Shown one piece after another: positions 1 to 7,196 of a DNA stretch of 18,796 nt. Below the pieces are notes generated by a model. The model worked only from the letters and a program-made list of their open reading frames with translations. It was not told the DNA's origin and searched no databases. This DNA comes from DATBLE01 sp046735055 (lineage in GTDB: Bacteria; Actinomycetota; Thermoleophilia; Gaiellales; Gaiellaceae). The position numbers and the translations under genes were made by a program. Numbering within the stretch: position 1 is the first letter of the stretch; every line of letters starts with the position of its first letter. The stretch spans positions 1 through 18,796 of the forward strand of contig JBKPSO010000122.1 of assembly GCA_046735055.1 (NCBI GenBank), written 5' to 3'.

Positions 1-2839
1 GCGCCTCCGAGCCGATGTAGGAGGCCGGCACGTAGGCGTCGACGCGCGCGTCGACGCGCACCGGACGCGCCGCGGTGCGCCGCTGGCCCGAGAGCTCGGC
101 GACCGCCTCGTTCAGCAGCTCGACGTAGAGCTCGAACCCGACGGCGGCGACGTGGCCCGACTGCTCCGCGCCGAGGAGCTCGCCGGCTCCGCGGATCTCG
201 AGATCACGCATCGCGATCGCGAAGCCGGCGCCGAGCTCGGTGTGATCCGCGAGCGTCGCCAGCCGCGCGCGCGCCTCGGGCGTCAGCTCCGAGGCGGCCG
301 GATAGAACAGATAGGCGTAGGCGGTGACATCCGAGCGGCCGACCCGCCCGCGAATCTGGTACAGCTGGGCGAGGCCGAGGGTGTCCGCCCGCTCGACGAT
401 CAGGGTGTTCGCCTGCGGGATGTCGAGGCCGGACTCGATGATCGTCGTCGAGACGAGCACGTCCGCCTCGCCGCTCAGGAACTCGACCATCCGGTTCTCG
501 AGCTCCCGCTCTCTCATCTGCCCGTGGGCGATGAGGATGCGCAGGTCGGGGCAGAGCTCCTGGAGACGCCGCGCGGCCTCGTCGATTGTCTCGACGCGGT
601 TGTGCAGGTAGAAGGACTGGCCGCCGCGCGCCTTCTCCCGCTCCAGGGCGGCCTTGATCTGCTCCTCGTCGTACTCGCCCACGTGCGTGCGGATCGGCCG
701 GCGGCCCTCGGGCGGGGTCTCGATCACCGAGATGTCGCGCAGCCCGGAGAGCGACATGTGCAGCGTCCGCGGGATCGGCGTCGCGGTCAGTGCGAGCACG
801 TCGACCTCGAGCCGCAGGGCCCCCAGCAGCTCCTTCTGCGCGACCCCGAAGCGCTGCTCCTCGTCGACGATCACGAGCCCGAGGCTCTTCGGGATCACGT
901 CGCGCGAGAGGATCCGGTGCGTCCCGACGAGCACGTCGACCTTGCCCTCGGCGAAGTCGTTCAGCACCGCCTTCGCGTCTGCGGTCTTGCGGAAGCGGGA
1001 CACCATCTCGACGCGGACCGGGAAGTCGCGGAAGCGCTCGCGGAACGTGTTCCAGTGCTGCTGCGCGAGCACGGTCGTCGGCACGAGCATCAGCGTCTGC
1101 TTGCCGTTCAGCGCGACCGCGAAGGCGGCACGGACCCCAACCTCGGTCTTGCCGAAGCCGACGTCGCCGCAGACGAGCCGGTCCATCGGGCTCGGCGTCT
1201 CCAGGTCCTCCTTGACCGCCTCGATCGCACGCTGCTGGTCCTCGGTCTCCCGGTAGGGGAACTCGGCCTCGAGCCGCTCGAGCCAGTCGCTCGAGAGATC
1301 GTGCGCAACGCCGGGGGTCGTCTGGCGCCGTGCGTACAGCCCGATCAGCTCGCCGGCGAGCTCCTGGACGGACTCGCGTGCGCGGCTCCTCAGCAGCTGC
1401 CAGGCCTTGCCGCCGAGCTTCGAGAGCGCGGGCGCCTTCGCGTCGGCGCCGATGTAGCGCGAGACCTTGCCGATCTGCTCGTGCGGGACGTACAGACGGT
1501 CCTCGCCGCGGAAGCCGAGAAAGAGGTAGTCGCGTGTGACCGCGGCCACCTCCTTCGTCTCGAAGCCGAGCAGCTTGCCGATCCCGTGGTCCTCGTGGAC
1601 GACGTAGTCGCCGGTCCGGAGGTCGGCGAACGACTGCAGCGCGCGGCCGAGGCGGGCGTCCGCCCGCGGCGCGCGCTTGCGGAAGATCTGCGTGTCGGGA
1701 AGGAGGACGAGCCCGAGGTCCCGCCAGACGAATCCGCGGCGCGCCGGCGAGACGGCAAAAAAGAGGCCCTGTTCGTGGGGAAGTGCCCCTCCCTCCTCGA
1801 GCCACTCGACTTCGAGCCGCCGAAGGAGGTTGGCGGTGCGGAGCCCGTCTCCGCGGTGCGGAAACGCGACGACGACACGCTGGCCGGCGCGGACAAACGA
1901 GGCGAGCTCCTGCTCGGCCTCGGCCAGCCCGCGCGCGGCGACGGCGGGGCGCTGCGCCTCGAAGGCGAAGGGCTGGCCTCGAGGGAGCGGGTCGAGGCGC
2001 GCGGCGCCCCCTAGCGGGACCGGGTCGAGCTGCTCCTCCTCCCAAACGCGCGCGACCTCCTCCGGCTCGAAGACGAGGTCGGGGGCACGGTCGAGCACCG
2101 GCACGAGGTCGTCCGGGATCACAACCTCCTCGTCGAGCGCCTGCTCGACGAGGTCGAGCCGGCGCTCGGCGGCCGGGTAGATCGTCGCCTGCTCGACGGG
2201 ATGAAGCGCGCGCTGCGTGAACGGCGAGAACGCCCGGATCGCCTCGATTTCGTCGCCGAAGAGCTCGATCCGCAGCGGCTCGCGGCCCGTGGTCGGGAAC
2301 ACGTCGACGAGCCCGCCGCGGACCGCGAACTGGCCGCGTTCCTCGACGCGCTCGACGCGCTCGTACCCGGCGAGCGCGAGCTGCTCGGCGAGCCCCTCGA
2401 TCCCGCGCTCCTCGCCGGCGGCGAGCTCGATCCGCTGTGGTCTTGCCTCGGACGGCGGCAGAAGCTCGGCGAGCGCGGCCGCGGAGGCACAGACGAGTCC
2501 GCCCGCCGCAAGGACGTCCAGCGCCCGTGCCCGCTCGCCGACGAGGTGCGGCGGCGGCTCGAGCCCGGAGTCCCAGCGCACGCCGCGGCTCGGTAGAAAT
2601 GCGACCTGCTCGTCGCCCAGGTACCACGCGGCGGCCTCGGCGGCGTCACGCGCGTCGGCGTCCTCGGGCAGGAGCGCGACGAGCGCACAGCCGGTCCGAA
2701 GGTGGAGCGCAGCGAGGAGGACGGGCAGCGCGGCCTCGGAGGCGCGCGCCGAGGCACCCTCGAGGGCGTCGGCGAACGCGGCGAGGCGCTCGCTCTCTGC
2801 GAGCTCGGCAGCGAGTGGGTGGAGCGTCGGCCGGTCCAT
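1..2839 (-). CDS. mfd: Transcription-repair coupling factor Mfd (3' end off the left edge)
   Basis: Mfd is a cytoplasmic ATP-dependent DNA translocase. It removes RNA polymerase stalled at lesions and recruits UvrA for nucleotide excision repair. About 946 codons are present, starting from an ATG (MDRPTLHPLAAE). The N-terminal third is UvrB-like (GQFAVRGGLVDVFP near residue 165). The RNA-polymerase-binding, CarD-like segment reads GDYVVHEDHGIGKL near residue 405. The helicase Walker A is GDVGFGKTEV near residue 556, and the DEEQ box (LVIVDEEQRF) is near residue 658. Further helicase motifs follow (TATPIPRTL, STTIIESGLD, QIRGRVGRS), so the motor looks intact. Family members are about 1150-1200 residues, so the C-terminal autoinhibitory domain lies outside the window. 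No Shine-Dalgarno is visible before the ATG. The gene diverges from the secreted hydrolase across an 88-base gap. Confidence 0.97.
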   Translation of the reverse strand, partial: MDRPTLHPLAAELAESERLAAFADALEGASARASEAALPVLLAALHLRTGCALVALLPEDADARDAAEAAAWYLGDEQVAFLPSRGVRWDSGLEPPPHLVGERARALDVLAAGGLVCASAAALAELLPPSEARPQRIELAAGEERGIEGLAEQLALAGYERVERVEERGQFAVRGGLVDVFPTTGREPLRIELFGDEIEAIRAFSPFTQRALHPVEQATIYPAAERRLDLVEQALDEEVVIPDDLVPVLDRAPDLVFEPEEVARVWEEEQLDPVPLGGAARLDPLPRGQPFAFEAQRPAVAARGLAEAEQELASFVRAGQRVVVAFPHRGDGLRTANLLRRLEVEWLEEGGALPHEQGLFFAVSPARRGFVWRDLGLVLLPDTQIFRKRAPRADARLGRALQSFADLRTGDYVVHEDHGIGKLLGFETKEVAAVTRDYLFLGFRGEDRLYVPHEQIGKVSRYIGADAKAPALSKLGGKAWQLLRSRARESVQELAGELIGLYARRQTTPGVAHDLSSDWLERLEAEFPYRETEDQQRAIEAVKEDLETPSPMDRLVCGDVGFGKTEVGVRAAFAVALNGKQTLMLVPTTVLAQQHWNTFRERFRDFPVRVEMVSRFRKTADAKAVLNDFAEGKVDVLVGTHRILSRDVIPKSLGLVIVDEEQRFGVAQKELLGALRLEVDVLALTATPIPRTLHMSLSGLRDISVIETPPEGRRPIRTHVGEYDEEQIKAALEREKARGGQSFYLHNRVETIDEAARRLQELCPDLRILIAHGQMRERELENRMVEFLSGEADVLVSTTIIESGLDIPQANTLIVERADTLGLAQLYQIRGRVGRSDVTAYAYLFYPAASELTPEARARLATLADHTELGAGFAIAMRDLEIRGAGELLGAEQSGHVAAVGFELYVELLNEAVAELSGQRRTAARPVRVDARVDAYVPASYIGSEA

Positions 2840-2847
2840 GACGAAAG

Positions 2848-2867
2848 GCGGAACCGGGCGGTTCCGC
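2848..2867. promoter_or_regulatory. Perfect 8-bp inverted repeat in the mfd leader
   Basis: The arms GCGGAACC and GGTTCCGC are separated by GGGC, giving an 8-bp stem with a 4-base loop that ends 8 bases before the mfd ATG. It lies downstream of the candidate mfd promoter, so it would be in the transcribed leader. It could be a protein-binding operator or an RNA hairpin affecting ribosome access, since no Shine-Dalgarno is visible. It has no T-run, so it is unlikely to be a terminator. Confidence 0.5.
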
Positions 2868-2875
2868 TCGCATCG

Positions 2876-2903
2876 AGTCTACTGGCGGAGCGGGAAGCTC
2901 CAA
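2876..2903 (-). promoter_or_regulatory. Candidate sigma-70 type promoter of mfd
   Basis: On the minus strand, a TTGGAG hexamer is followed after 16 bases by TAGACT, which fits the actinobacterial -10 pattern TAnnnT. Transcription would begin near base 2869, giving a leader of about 30 bases that contains the perfect hairpin next to the mfd start. The -35 element overlaps a GGAGC/GCTCC inverted repeat (2887-2891 and 2897-2901). This is a motif match by eye only; no start site is known. Confidence 0.4.
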
Positions 2904-2927
2904 CTGCGGCTACTTTTTGGGGCCCCC

Positions 2928-4727
2928 GTGAAGCGCCTCGTCCTTATCAGTTCCCTGCTGGCCGTGCTGATCGGAGCCCCGGCCGGCTCGGCGGCGACCG
3001 GGTTCGCCTCCTGCGGCGAGAACGGGCTCCTCTGCGCGACGCTGAACGTTCCGCTCGACTACTCGGGCGCGACGGCCGGTCAGGTACCCCTCTATGTCGA
3101 GGAGCTCCCGGCGGTCGGAACGCCGCGCGGTGTGATGGTGATGCTCGCCGGCGGCCCGGGGCAGGCCTCTGCGGAGACCTTCAAGCTCGGGCCGAAGGCG
3201 GCGTACTGGCGCGCCTTCTTCCCCGGCTACACGCTCGTCGCCTACGACGACCGTGGCACCGGCAACTCGGGGCGGCTGGATTGCCCGTCCGCCCGCACGA
3301 TCGCCCAGTGCGGCGAGGCGATCACGACCAGGGCCTTCTACACGACGCGCGAGCACGCGGAGGACATCGAGTCCGTACGGGCCGCCCTCGGCGTTGACAA
3401 GGTCGCGGTTTGGGGCGTCTCCTACGGAACGCGGCACGCGATCGGGTACGCGCTCGCGCATCCGGGCCACGTCGAGCGGCTGCTCCTCGACTCGGCGATC
3501 CTGCCCGACCGGGACCTGGTCGATCCAGCCTCGCTGCGAACGATCCCGGCGTCGGTCACACGCATCTGCACCAACAATCCGTGCACGGGGATCGCGCCAG
3601 GCATCGGCGACCGGTTCGTGCGGCTGGCAAACCAGCTCGAGGCCAACCCGGTCAAGGCGTCCGTTCCCTTCGGGCCCGGCCTGGCGCCGTTCGACGTAGA
3701 GCTCGACGGGGACACCCTCGTCTCGCTCGGATACGAGAGCGACCTCAACTCCGCGATCTCCTCCCAGCTGCCGGCGGCGGTCGACGCCGCCCTGGCCGGC
3801 TCCTTCCTGCCGCTCGAGCGGCTCGTCTTCCTGGACAGCGTCACCAACGGCTCGTCCAACGACGTCAATACCGCGCTCCTCCTGACGACGAACTGCGGCG
3901 ACGGCCCGTTCCCGTGGGGACCGAACGATGCACCCGAGGCCCGCCGCTCCGCCCTGACCGCGGCAATCGCCGCGCTGCCGCCGGGCGCCGCCGGCCCCTT
4001 CGGGAGCTGGGCGCTGCAGAACTTGCTGCCGTGGACCTGCGTCGACTGGCCGGCGCCGTCCGGCGGCGCCGTTCTCGGTCCGGGACCGCTGCCGGACGTG
4101 CCGGTGCTCGTGCTGGCCGGCGATCGCGACATCCGCACGCCGACCTCCGGCGCCGTCGCGGTCGCTTCGCGGTTCCCGCAGGGCCGCGTCCTCGTCGTGC
4201 CCGGCGCCGGGCACTCCGTGCTGAACCACTCGCCGTGCGCGGCCACCGCTGTTCGCGCCTGGCTGAACGGCGCTACGCCGCCCGCGGTCTGCACCCGCTT
4301 CTCGCTCTACGTCCCGCCGGTCGGCCCCTGGCGCCGGTCTGTCGCAGCGACGCCGCCGCTCGCGCGTGTGCCGGGGCTCACCGGACGGACGCTCGCGGCG
4401 CTCCTCCAGACGATCCACGACGCCGAGGACGTCTGGAGCCTCACCCGGCACACCGAGCAGGCGACGCTAGGGCTCGCCGGCGGGTCACTGAGTCCGGACC
4501 CGCGAGGCGTCATCCGCCTGAAGGGCTACAGCAGCGTTCCGGGGCTCACGCTGACCGGGAACATCGTGCTGAAGATGGACCCCTACGGCGATCCGGTCCA
4601 GCCCCTGACCGCTCAGTTCGGGCTGCTGGCGGTCGGCGGCTCGGGAGCCGCGCATGGCCAAGTGAAGCTCAGCGAGAACCGCCTGACCGGGACGCTCGCG
4701 CGCCGCAACGTGTCGGCGAGCTTCTAG
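2928..4727 (+). CDS. Secreted alpha/beta hydrolase, TAP-like peptidase (S33 type) with C-terminal extension
   Basis: This is a 599-residue protein predicted to be exported. The GTG start gives KRLVLISSLLAVLIGAPAGSA, a typical signal peptide with cleavage near residue 22. The alpha/beta hydrolase fold is clear: oxyanion region AGGPGQAS near residue 75, YDDRGTGNSG near 106, nucleophile elbow GVSYGT (Ser165), acid GDRDIRTP (Asp401) and GAGHS (His429). This matches the tripeptidyl aminopeptidase / proline iminopeptidase-like family, which releases short peptides or amino acids from N-termini. Several cysteines suggest extracytoplasmic disulfides. After the catalytic histidine come about 150 residues with repeated short beta-type stretches, longer than the usual TAP C-terminal cap. 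No Shine-Dalgarno is visible. The reading frame is open further upstream, antisense to mfd, but the signal peptide fixes this start. It stands alone, opposite in strand to mfd and pth. The substrate is unknown. Confidence 0.88.
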   Translation: MKRLVLISSLLAVLIGAPAGSAATGFASCGENGLLCATLNVPLDYSGATAGQVPLYVEELPAVGTPRGVMVMLAGGPGQASAETFKLGPKAAYWRAFFPGYTLVAYDDRGTGNSGRLDCPSARTIAQCGEAITTRAFYTTREHAEDIESVRAALGVDKVAVWGVSYGTRHAIGYALAHPGHVERLLLDSAILPDRDLVDPASLRTIPASVTRICTNNPCTGIAPGIGDRFVRLANQLEANPVKASVPFGPGLAPFDVELDGDTLVSLGYESDLNSAISSQLPAAVDAALAGSFLPLERLVFLDSVTNGSSNDVNTALLLTTNCGDGPFPWGPNDAPEARRSALTAAIAALPPGAAGPFGSWALQNLLPWTCVDWPAPSGGAVLGPGPLPDVPVLVLAGDRDIRTPTSGAVAVASRFPQGRVLVVPGAGHSVLNHSPCAATAVRAWLNGATPPAVCTRFSLYVPPVGPWRRSVAATPPLARVPGLTGRTLAALLQTIHDAEDVWSLTRHTEQATLGLAGGSLSPDPRGVIRLKGYSSVPGLTLTGNIVLKMDPYGDPVQPLTAQFGLLAVGGSGAAHGQVKLSENRLTGTLARRNVSASF

Positions 4728-4755
4728 CGGCGCCACGCCGCACACCTCTCCTCGG

Positions 4756-4786
4756 TCCCACCCCCCTCCCTGGGTGGGGGGTGGGA
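4756..4786. terminator. Strong G/C hairpin between convergent genes, likely bidirectional terminator
   Basis: An 11-bp perfect stem (TCCCACCCCCC with GGGGGGTGGGA) surrounds a 9-base loop in the 115-base gap between the stop codons of the rightward hydrolase and the leftward pth. Its place between convergent genes suits a terminator for both. There is no T-run on either side, so it would act as a stem-only (L-shaped) terminator or with Rho. Both strands carry several G3 runs. Confidence 0.6.
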
Positions 4787-4842
4787 GCATACTCGCGCGT
4801 ATGTCACTAGGGTGTGACGGAAGCGCGCCGATTTCGGGTCGG

Positions 4843-5436
4843 TCAGTTGAAGCGCTGCTGGGTGGCGTCCAGGCCCTCGCACACGAGCAGCTCGACGGCG
4901 TCGGCCGAGCGCCCGACCAGCGCGTCGGCGTCGGTCTCCGGCTCGAACGGCGCGAGGACGTAGTCCGCCACCGAGCGGCGGTCACCGGGCCCGGGCCTTC
5001 CCACTCCGATCCGCAGCCGCAGGAACTCCTGCGAACCGAGCGCGGAGGCGATCGAGCGCAGGCCGTTGTGGCCGGCGAGGCCGCCGTCGAGGCGCGCCTG
5101 AAGGCGCCCCTCCTCGAGGTCGACGTCGTCGTGGACGACGAGGATTGAGTCGACCGGAACCTTGAAGAAGCGGGCGGCCGCGGCGATCGAGCGGCCGGAC
5201 TCGTTCATGTACGTCTCGGGCTTGACGAGCGCCAGGCGCGCGTGGTCGAGGCGAACCTCGGCGAGCTGCCCCGAGAACTTCGAGTGCCACGAGCCAGAGT
5301 GCCGCTGCGCGAGCGCGTCGACGACCATCCAGCCGACGTTGTGGCGCGTGCGCGCGTACTCGCGACCAGGGTTGCCGAGCCCCGCAACGAGCAGATCGAG
5401 CGTCGAGGCACCCTCGCCCCGACGGAACAGGCACAT
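4843..5436 (-). CDS. pth: Peptidyl-tRNA hydrolase
   Basis: This cytoplasmic enzyme cleaves the ester bond of peptidyl-tRNAs that drop off the ribosome, recycling tRNA. The 197-residue length is normal for bacterial Pth. The key residues are present: Asn22 in AGLGNPG, catalytic His32 in TRHNVGW, Asn78 in KPETYMNESG, Asp103 in VVHDDVDL and Asn124 in GGLAGHNGLRS. The ATG start gives about 12 residues before the usual first strand (LLVAGLGNPG). No in-frame ATG, GTG or TTG lies closer to that strand, so the extension is probably real. The start is 6 bases after the rplY stop, so the two are very likely co-transcribed, as in other actinobacteria. The downstream hairpin at about 4.77 kb would end the transcript. 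Confidence 0.96.
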   Translation of the reverse strand: MCLFRRGEGASTLDLLVAGLGNPGREYARTRHNVGWMVVDALAQRHSGSWHSKFSGQLAEVRLDHARLALVKPETYMNESGRSIAAAARFFKVPVDSILVVHDDVDLEEGRLQARLDGGLAGHNGLRSIASALGSQEFLRLRIGVGRPGPGDRRSVADYVLAPFEPETDADALVGRSADAVELLVCEGLDATQQRFN

Positions 5437-5442
5437 GAGGAC

Positions 5443-6165
5443 CTAGCCTTCGGCGGTGGCGGACTCGCCCGCGGCCCCCGCCTCGGGTTCGGCGGGTGCC
5501 TCCGCAGCGCCTTCGGGCTGCTCCTCCGCGGGAACCTCGCCCTCGGGCACCTCGCCCTCCTCGCCCTCCTCGACCTCCTCGACCTCCGGCTCCTCGACCT
5601 TGGTCGGCATGGTCACGGTCGCGAGCACGGTCTCGGCGTCGTCGAGGTACGTGACACCGTCGCGGGCGGACAGGTCGGAAAGCCGCAGCGTGTCGCCGAT
5701 GTCCATCGCGCTGACGTCGAGCTCGATCCGCTCCGGAACCATGAGCGGCAGCGCCTCGACGCGAATCTCGCGCGAGACCTGCGAGAGCACGCCGCCCGCC
5801 TTCGCACCGACGGACTCGCCGACGAGCTCGATCACGACCGAGGTCTGGATCGGCTGGTCGAGGCGAACCTCCTGCAGGTCGAAGTGCTCGATCTTCCCGC
5901 GCAGCGGATCGACCTGGTAGTCCTTGAGGATCGACGCGTGTGTCGTCTTCTGGCCCGCGAGCACGATATCGAGGATCGCGTGGAGGCCTGCGCTCCCCGT
6001 CAGCACGCGGCGAAGCTCGCGCTCCTGCACCGAGATCGGGTGGGGCTTGTGCCCGCGCCCGTAGAGGACGCCCGGGATCATCCCGTCGCGGCGTAGCCGG
6101 CGGGACTCGCGCGTCCCGCGGCGCTCGCGCTCCTGCACTTCCAGACGAATCCGTTCGCCGGCCAT
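5443..6165 (-). CDS. rplY: 50S ribosomal protein L25, CTC (general stress protein) form
   Basis: L25 binds 5S rRNA in the large ribosomal subunit. The 240-residue protein is the long CTC type. It has an N-terminal L25 domain with the conserved pattern RRDGMIPGVLYGRG (residues 26-39) and HFDLQEV near 94, then the C-terminal TL5/CTC beta domain (residues about 100-190). It ends in a low-complexity tail of about 50 residues rich in Glu, Pro, Ala and Gly (PEVEEVEEGEEGEVPEGE). Such tails are common in actinobacterial L25. The start is the ATG in GGTATGGCCGGC; no Shine-Dalgarno is seen. It is the first gene of a two-gene unit with pth. In most relatives it follows prs closely, but here about 5 kb of foreign-looking sequence intervenes, so it needs its own promoter. 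Confidence 0.96.
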   Translation of the reverse strand: MAGERIRLEVQERERRGTRESRRLRRDGMIPGVLYGRGHKPHPISVQERELRRVLTGSAGLHAILDIVLAGQKTTHASILKDYQVDPLRGKIEHFDLQEVRLDQPIQTSVVIELVGESVGAKAGGVLSQVSREIRVEALPLMVPERIELDVSAMDIGDTLRLSDLSARDGVTYLDDAETVLATVTMPTKVEEPEVEEVEEGEEGEVPEGEVPAEEQPEGAAEAPAEPEAGAAGESATAEG

Positions 6166-6202
6166 ACCGGCGGAGAAGAGTAGCTAAAAGAGCTGGTCGC
6201 CT

Positions 6203-6234
6203 AGCCTAGGGCCGATCGGCACGGTTGCTGTCTA
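6203..6234 (-). promoter_or_regulatory. Possible rplY-pth promoter with a palindrome in its spacer
   Basis: On the minus strand, TAGACA (five of six matches to TTGACA) is followed 20 bases later by TAGGCT, which fits TAnnnT. The spacer is longer than the usual 16-18 and contains the perfect 10-bp palindrome GCCGATCGGC (6211-6220). MerR-family targets have such long spacers with a central dyad, but no such regulator is in the window. The match may be chance. Some promoter is needed here, because prs ends in a terminator far upstream. Confidence 0.25.
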
Positions 6235-6434
6235 ATAGCGAGCGTGGTCGCCGTGGGGCTGCTCATAGCAGGACCGCAGGTGCTCTCGCGCGTGGGGGCC
6301 GGGCGGGTTCTGCCGCCTCCTCAGCCGAGTGGGCGACGCGACGCCGGCGCGCGTCACCTTCTTCCGGATCACCGGAGCGACGCCGCATGGCTCGCACCTG
6401 ATCCGCGACTTCCAAAGGAGCGGTGATCACGCCG

Positions 6435-6455
6435 TTTTTCCGAACCCTCGCGAAC
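6435..6455 (+). repeat. Direct repeat copy A (TTTTTCCGAAC...TCG.CGAAC)
   Basis: The first of two copies lies 87 bases before the second. Eleven bases, TTTTTCCGAAC, are identical; TCG and CGAAC then match again with one gap, about 19 of 22 positions. The copy ends in CGAACGGGCG. Function is unknown. Confidence 0.5.
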
Positions 6456-6521
6456 GGGCGCAAAACCGCCGCCCCGTATCGACAAGCTGGGGGCCACTCG
6501 TTCGAGCCCAGTGCCACCACC

Positions 6522-6543
6522 TTTTTCCGAACGTTCGGCGAAC
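6522..6543 (+). repeat. Direct repeat copy B containing the palindrome CCGAACGTTCGG
   Basis: The second copy of the repeat shares TTTTTCCGAAC exactly with copy A. Here the unit also forms a perfect 12-bp palindrome (6527-6538). It directly follows the T-arm-like segment, about 80-100 bases upstream of the nucleoside deaminase start. It could be an operator for that gene or a recombination scar. Confidence 0.5.
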
Positions 6544-6620
6544 CCCGGCGTAGCACCTGAGTCGGGGGATCCGAGCCTCGGCGCTGGCGTGCAGGCTCAA
6601 CGGGGTGTTTGAATGCCCGG

Positions 6621-7091
6621 GTGGCGAACGACGATCGGTATCTGCTTGCTGCGATCGAGCTCGCCCGGCGAGCGCGCGAGCACGGGAACCACCCTTTCGG
6701 CGCGCTCCTGGTTGACGCCGACGGCAACGTCGTCGTCGAGAGCGAGAACACCGTCGTGACGGAGTTTGACTGCACCGGCCACGCCGAGACCAACCTCATG
6801 CGGATTGCGAGCCAGCGGTTCGGCCCCGAGTTCCTGCGGGGCTGCACGCTGTACGCGAGCACGGAGCCGTGCGTGATGTGTGCCGGCGCCATCTATTGGG
6901 GCAACGTCCGCCGGGTCGTGTTCGCCTTGAGCGAAGACGAGCTGCGCGACATCGTCGGCGCCAATCCCGAGAACCCGAACCTGGCTCTGCCTTGTCGGGA
7001 GGTATTCGCTCGAGGCCAGCATGAGGTCGAGGTCAGCGGTCCCCACCTTCACGAGCAGGCACGCGCGGTGCACGAAGGCTTCTGGGCCTGA
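6621..7091 (+). CDS. Nucleoside deaminase, guanine-deaminase (GuaD)-like
   Basis: This is a zinc-dependent deaminase of the cytidine/deoxycytidylate deaminase fold. The 156-residue protein matches the length of Bacillus-type GuaD, which converts guanine to xanthine. The zinc site is intact: His54-Ala-Glu56 (GHAETN) and PCVMC (Cys84, Cys87). The substrate-side segment NHPFGALLVD (residues 23-32) is typical of the nucleobase deaminase branch. Start choice: GTG gives MANDDRYLLAAIELA, which fits the usual family N-terminus. A TTG 12 bases upstream (6609) is in frame and preceded by GGGG at a short distance, so it is a credible alternative. It is the only intact purine gene in the insert and is followed about 100 bases later by an adenosine deaminase pseudogene on the same strand. 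Cytosine or tRNA adenosine deamination cannot be excluded from sequence alone. Confidence 0.88.
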   Translation: MANDDRYLLAAIELARRAREHGNHPFGALLVDADGNVVVESENTVVTEFDCTGHAETNLMRIASQRFGPEFLRGCTLYASTEPCVMCAGAIYWGNVRRVVFALSEDELRDIVGANPENPNLALPCREVFARGQHEVEVSGPHLHEQARAVHEGFWA

Positions 7092-7196
7092 GCCAGAGCG
7101 CTACGCGAGCGACCATGCATGTACGAGGCGCTGGCGTGCTCTCGTCGGGCATAGACTCGGCGCGAGATCGTCGGTTGAGCGGGAGGTAGCTCGAAG

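Larger units (their letters stand above)
6235..6608. other. Noncoding gap with repeats and palindromes, left part of the insert
   Basis: I see no believable protein here; the short open frames on both strands resemble nothing I recognise. It contains an imperfect direct repeat, a perfect 12-bp palindrome CCGAACGTTCGG (6527-6538), a short inverted repeat TCCGG-ATCA-CCGGA (6363-6376) and a segment resembling a tRNA T-arm. That segment has stem ACTCG/CCAGT with one mismatch around loop TTCGAGC, then GCCACCACC and a T5 run, ending at 6526. The rest of a tRNA cannot be found. It may be a scar of past integration. Confidence 0.45.

Noticed and set aside
152..2014. Long plus-strand open frame of 620 codons antisense to mfd
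   Set aside because: It mirrors the conserved Mfd frame on the other strand, has repetitive Arg/Glu/Leu composition typical of antisense frames at high GC, and shows no family motif.
204..2627. Minus-strand open frame of 807 codons overlapping mfd in another frame
   Set aside because: Its extreme Arg/Ala content and lack of motifs show it is an out-of-frame reading; the Mfd helicase motifs lie in the frame that starts at 2839.
2910..4451. Minus-strand 513-codon frame opposite the secreted hydrolase
   Set aside because: The plus-strand frame has the signal peptide and the Ser-Asp-His triad; the minus frame is Arg/Gly-rich without motifs.
6329..6553. 74-codon plus-strand frame in the noncoding gap
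   Set aside because: There is no ribosome-binding site and no recognisable domain; it runs through the palindrome and T-arm-like segment.
6263..6892. Minus-strand 209-codon frame across the noncoding gap and the deaminase
   Set aside because: Its first 100 or so residues are antisense to the conserved deaminase, and the rest resembles nothing known and has a skewed composition.
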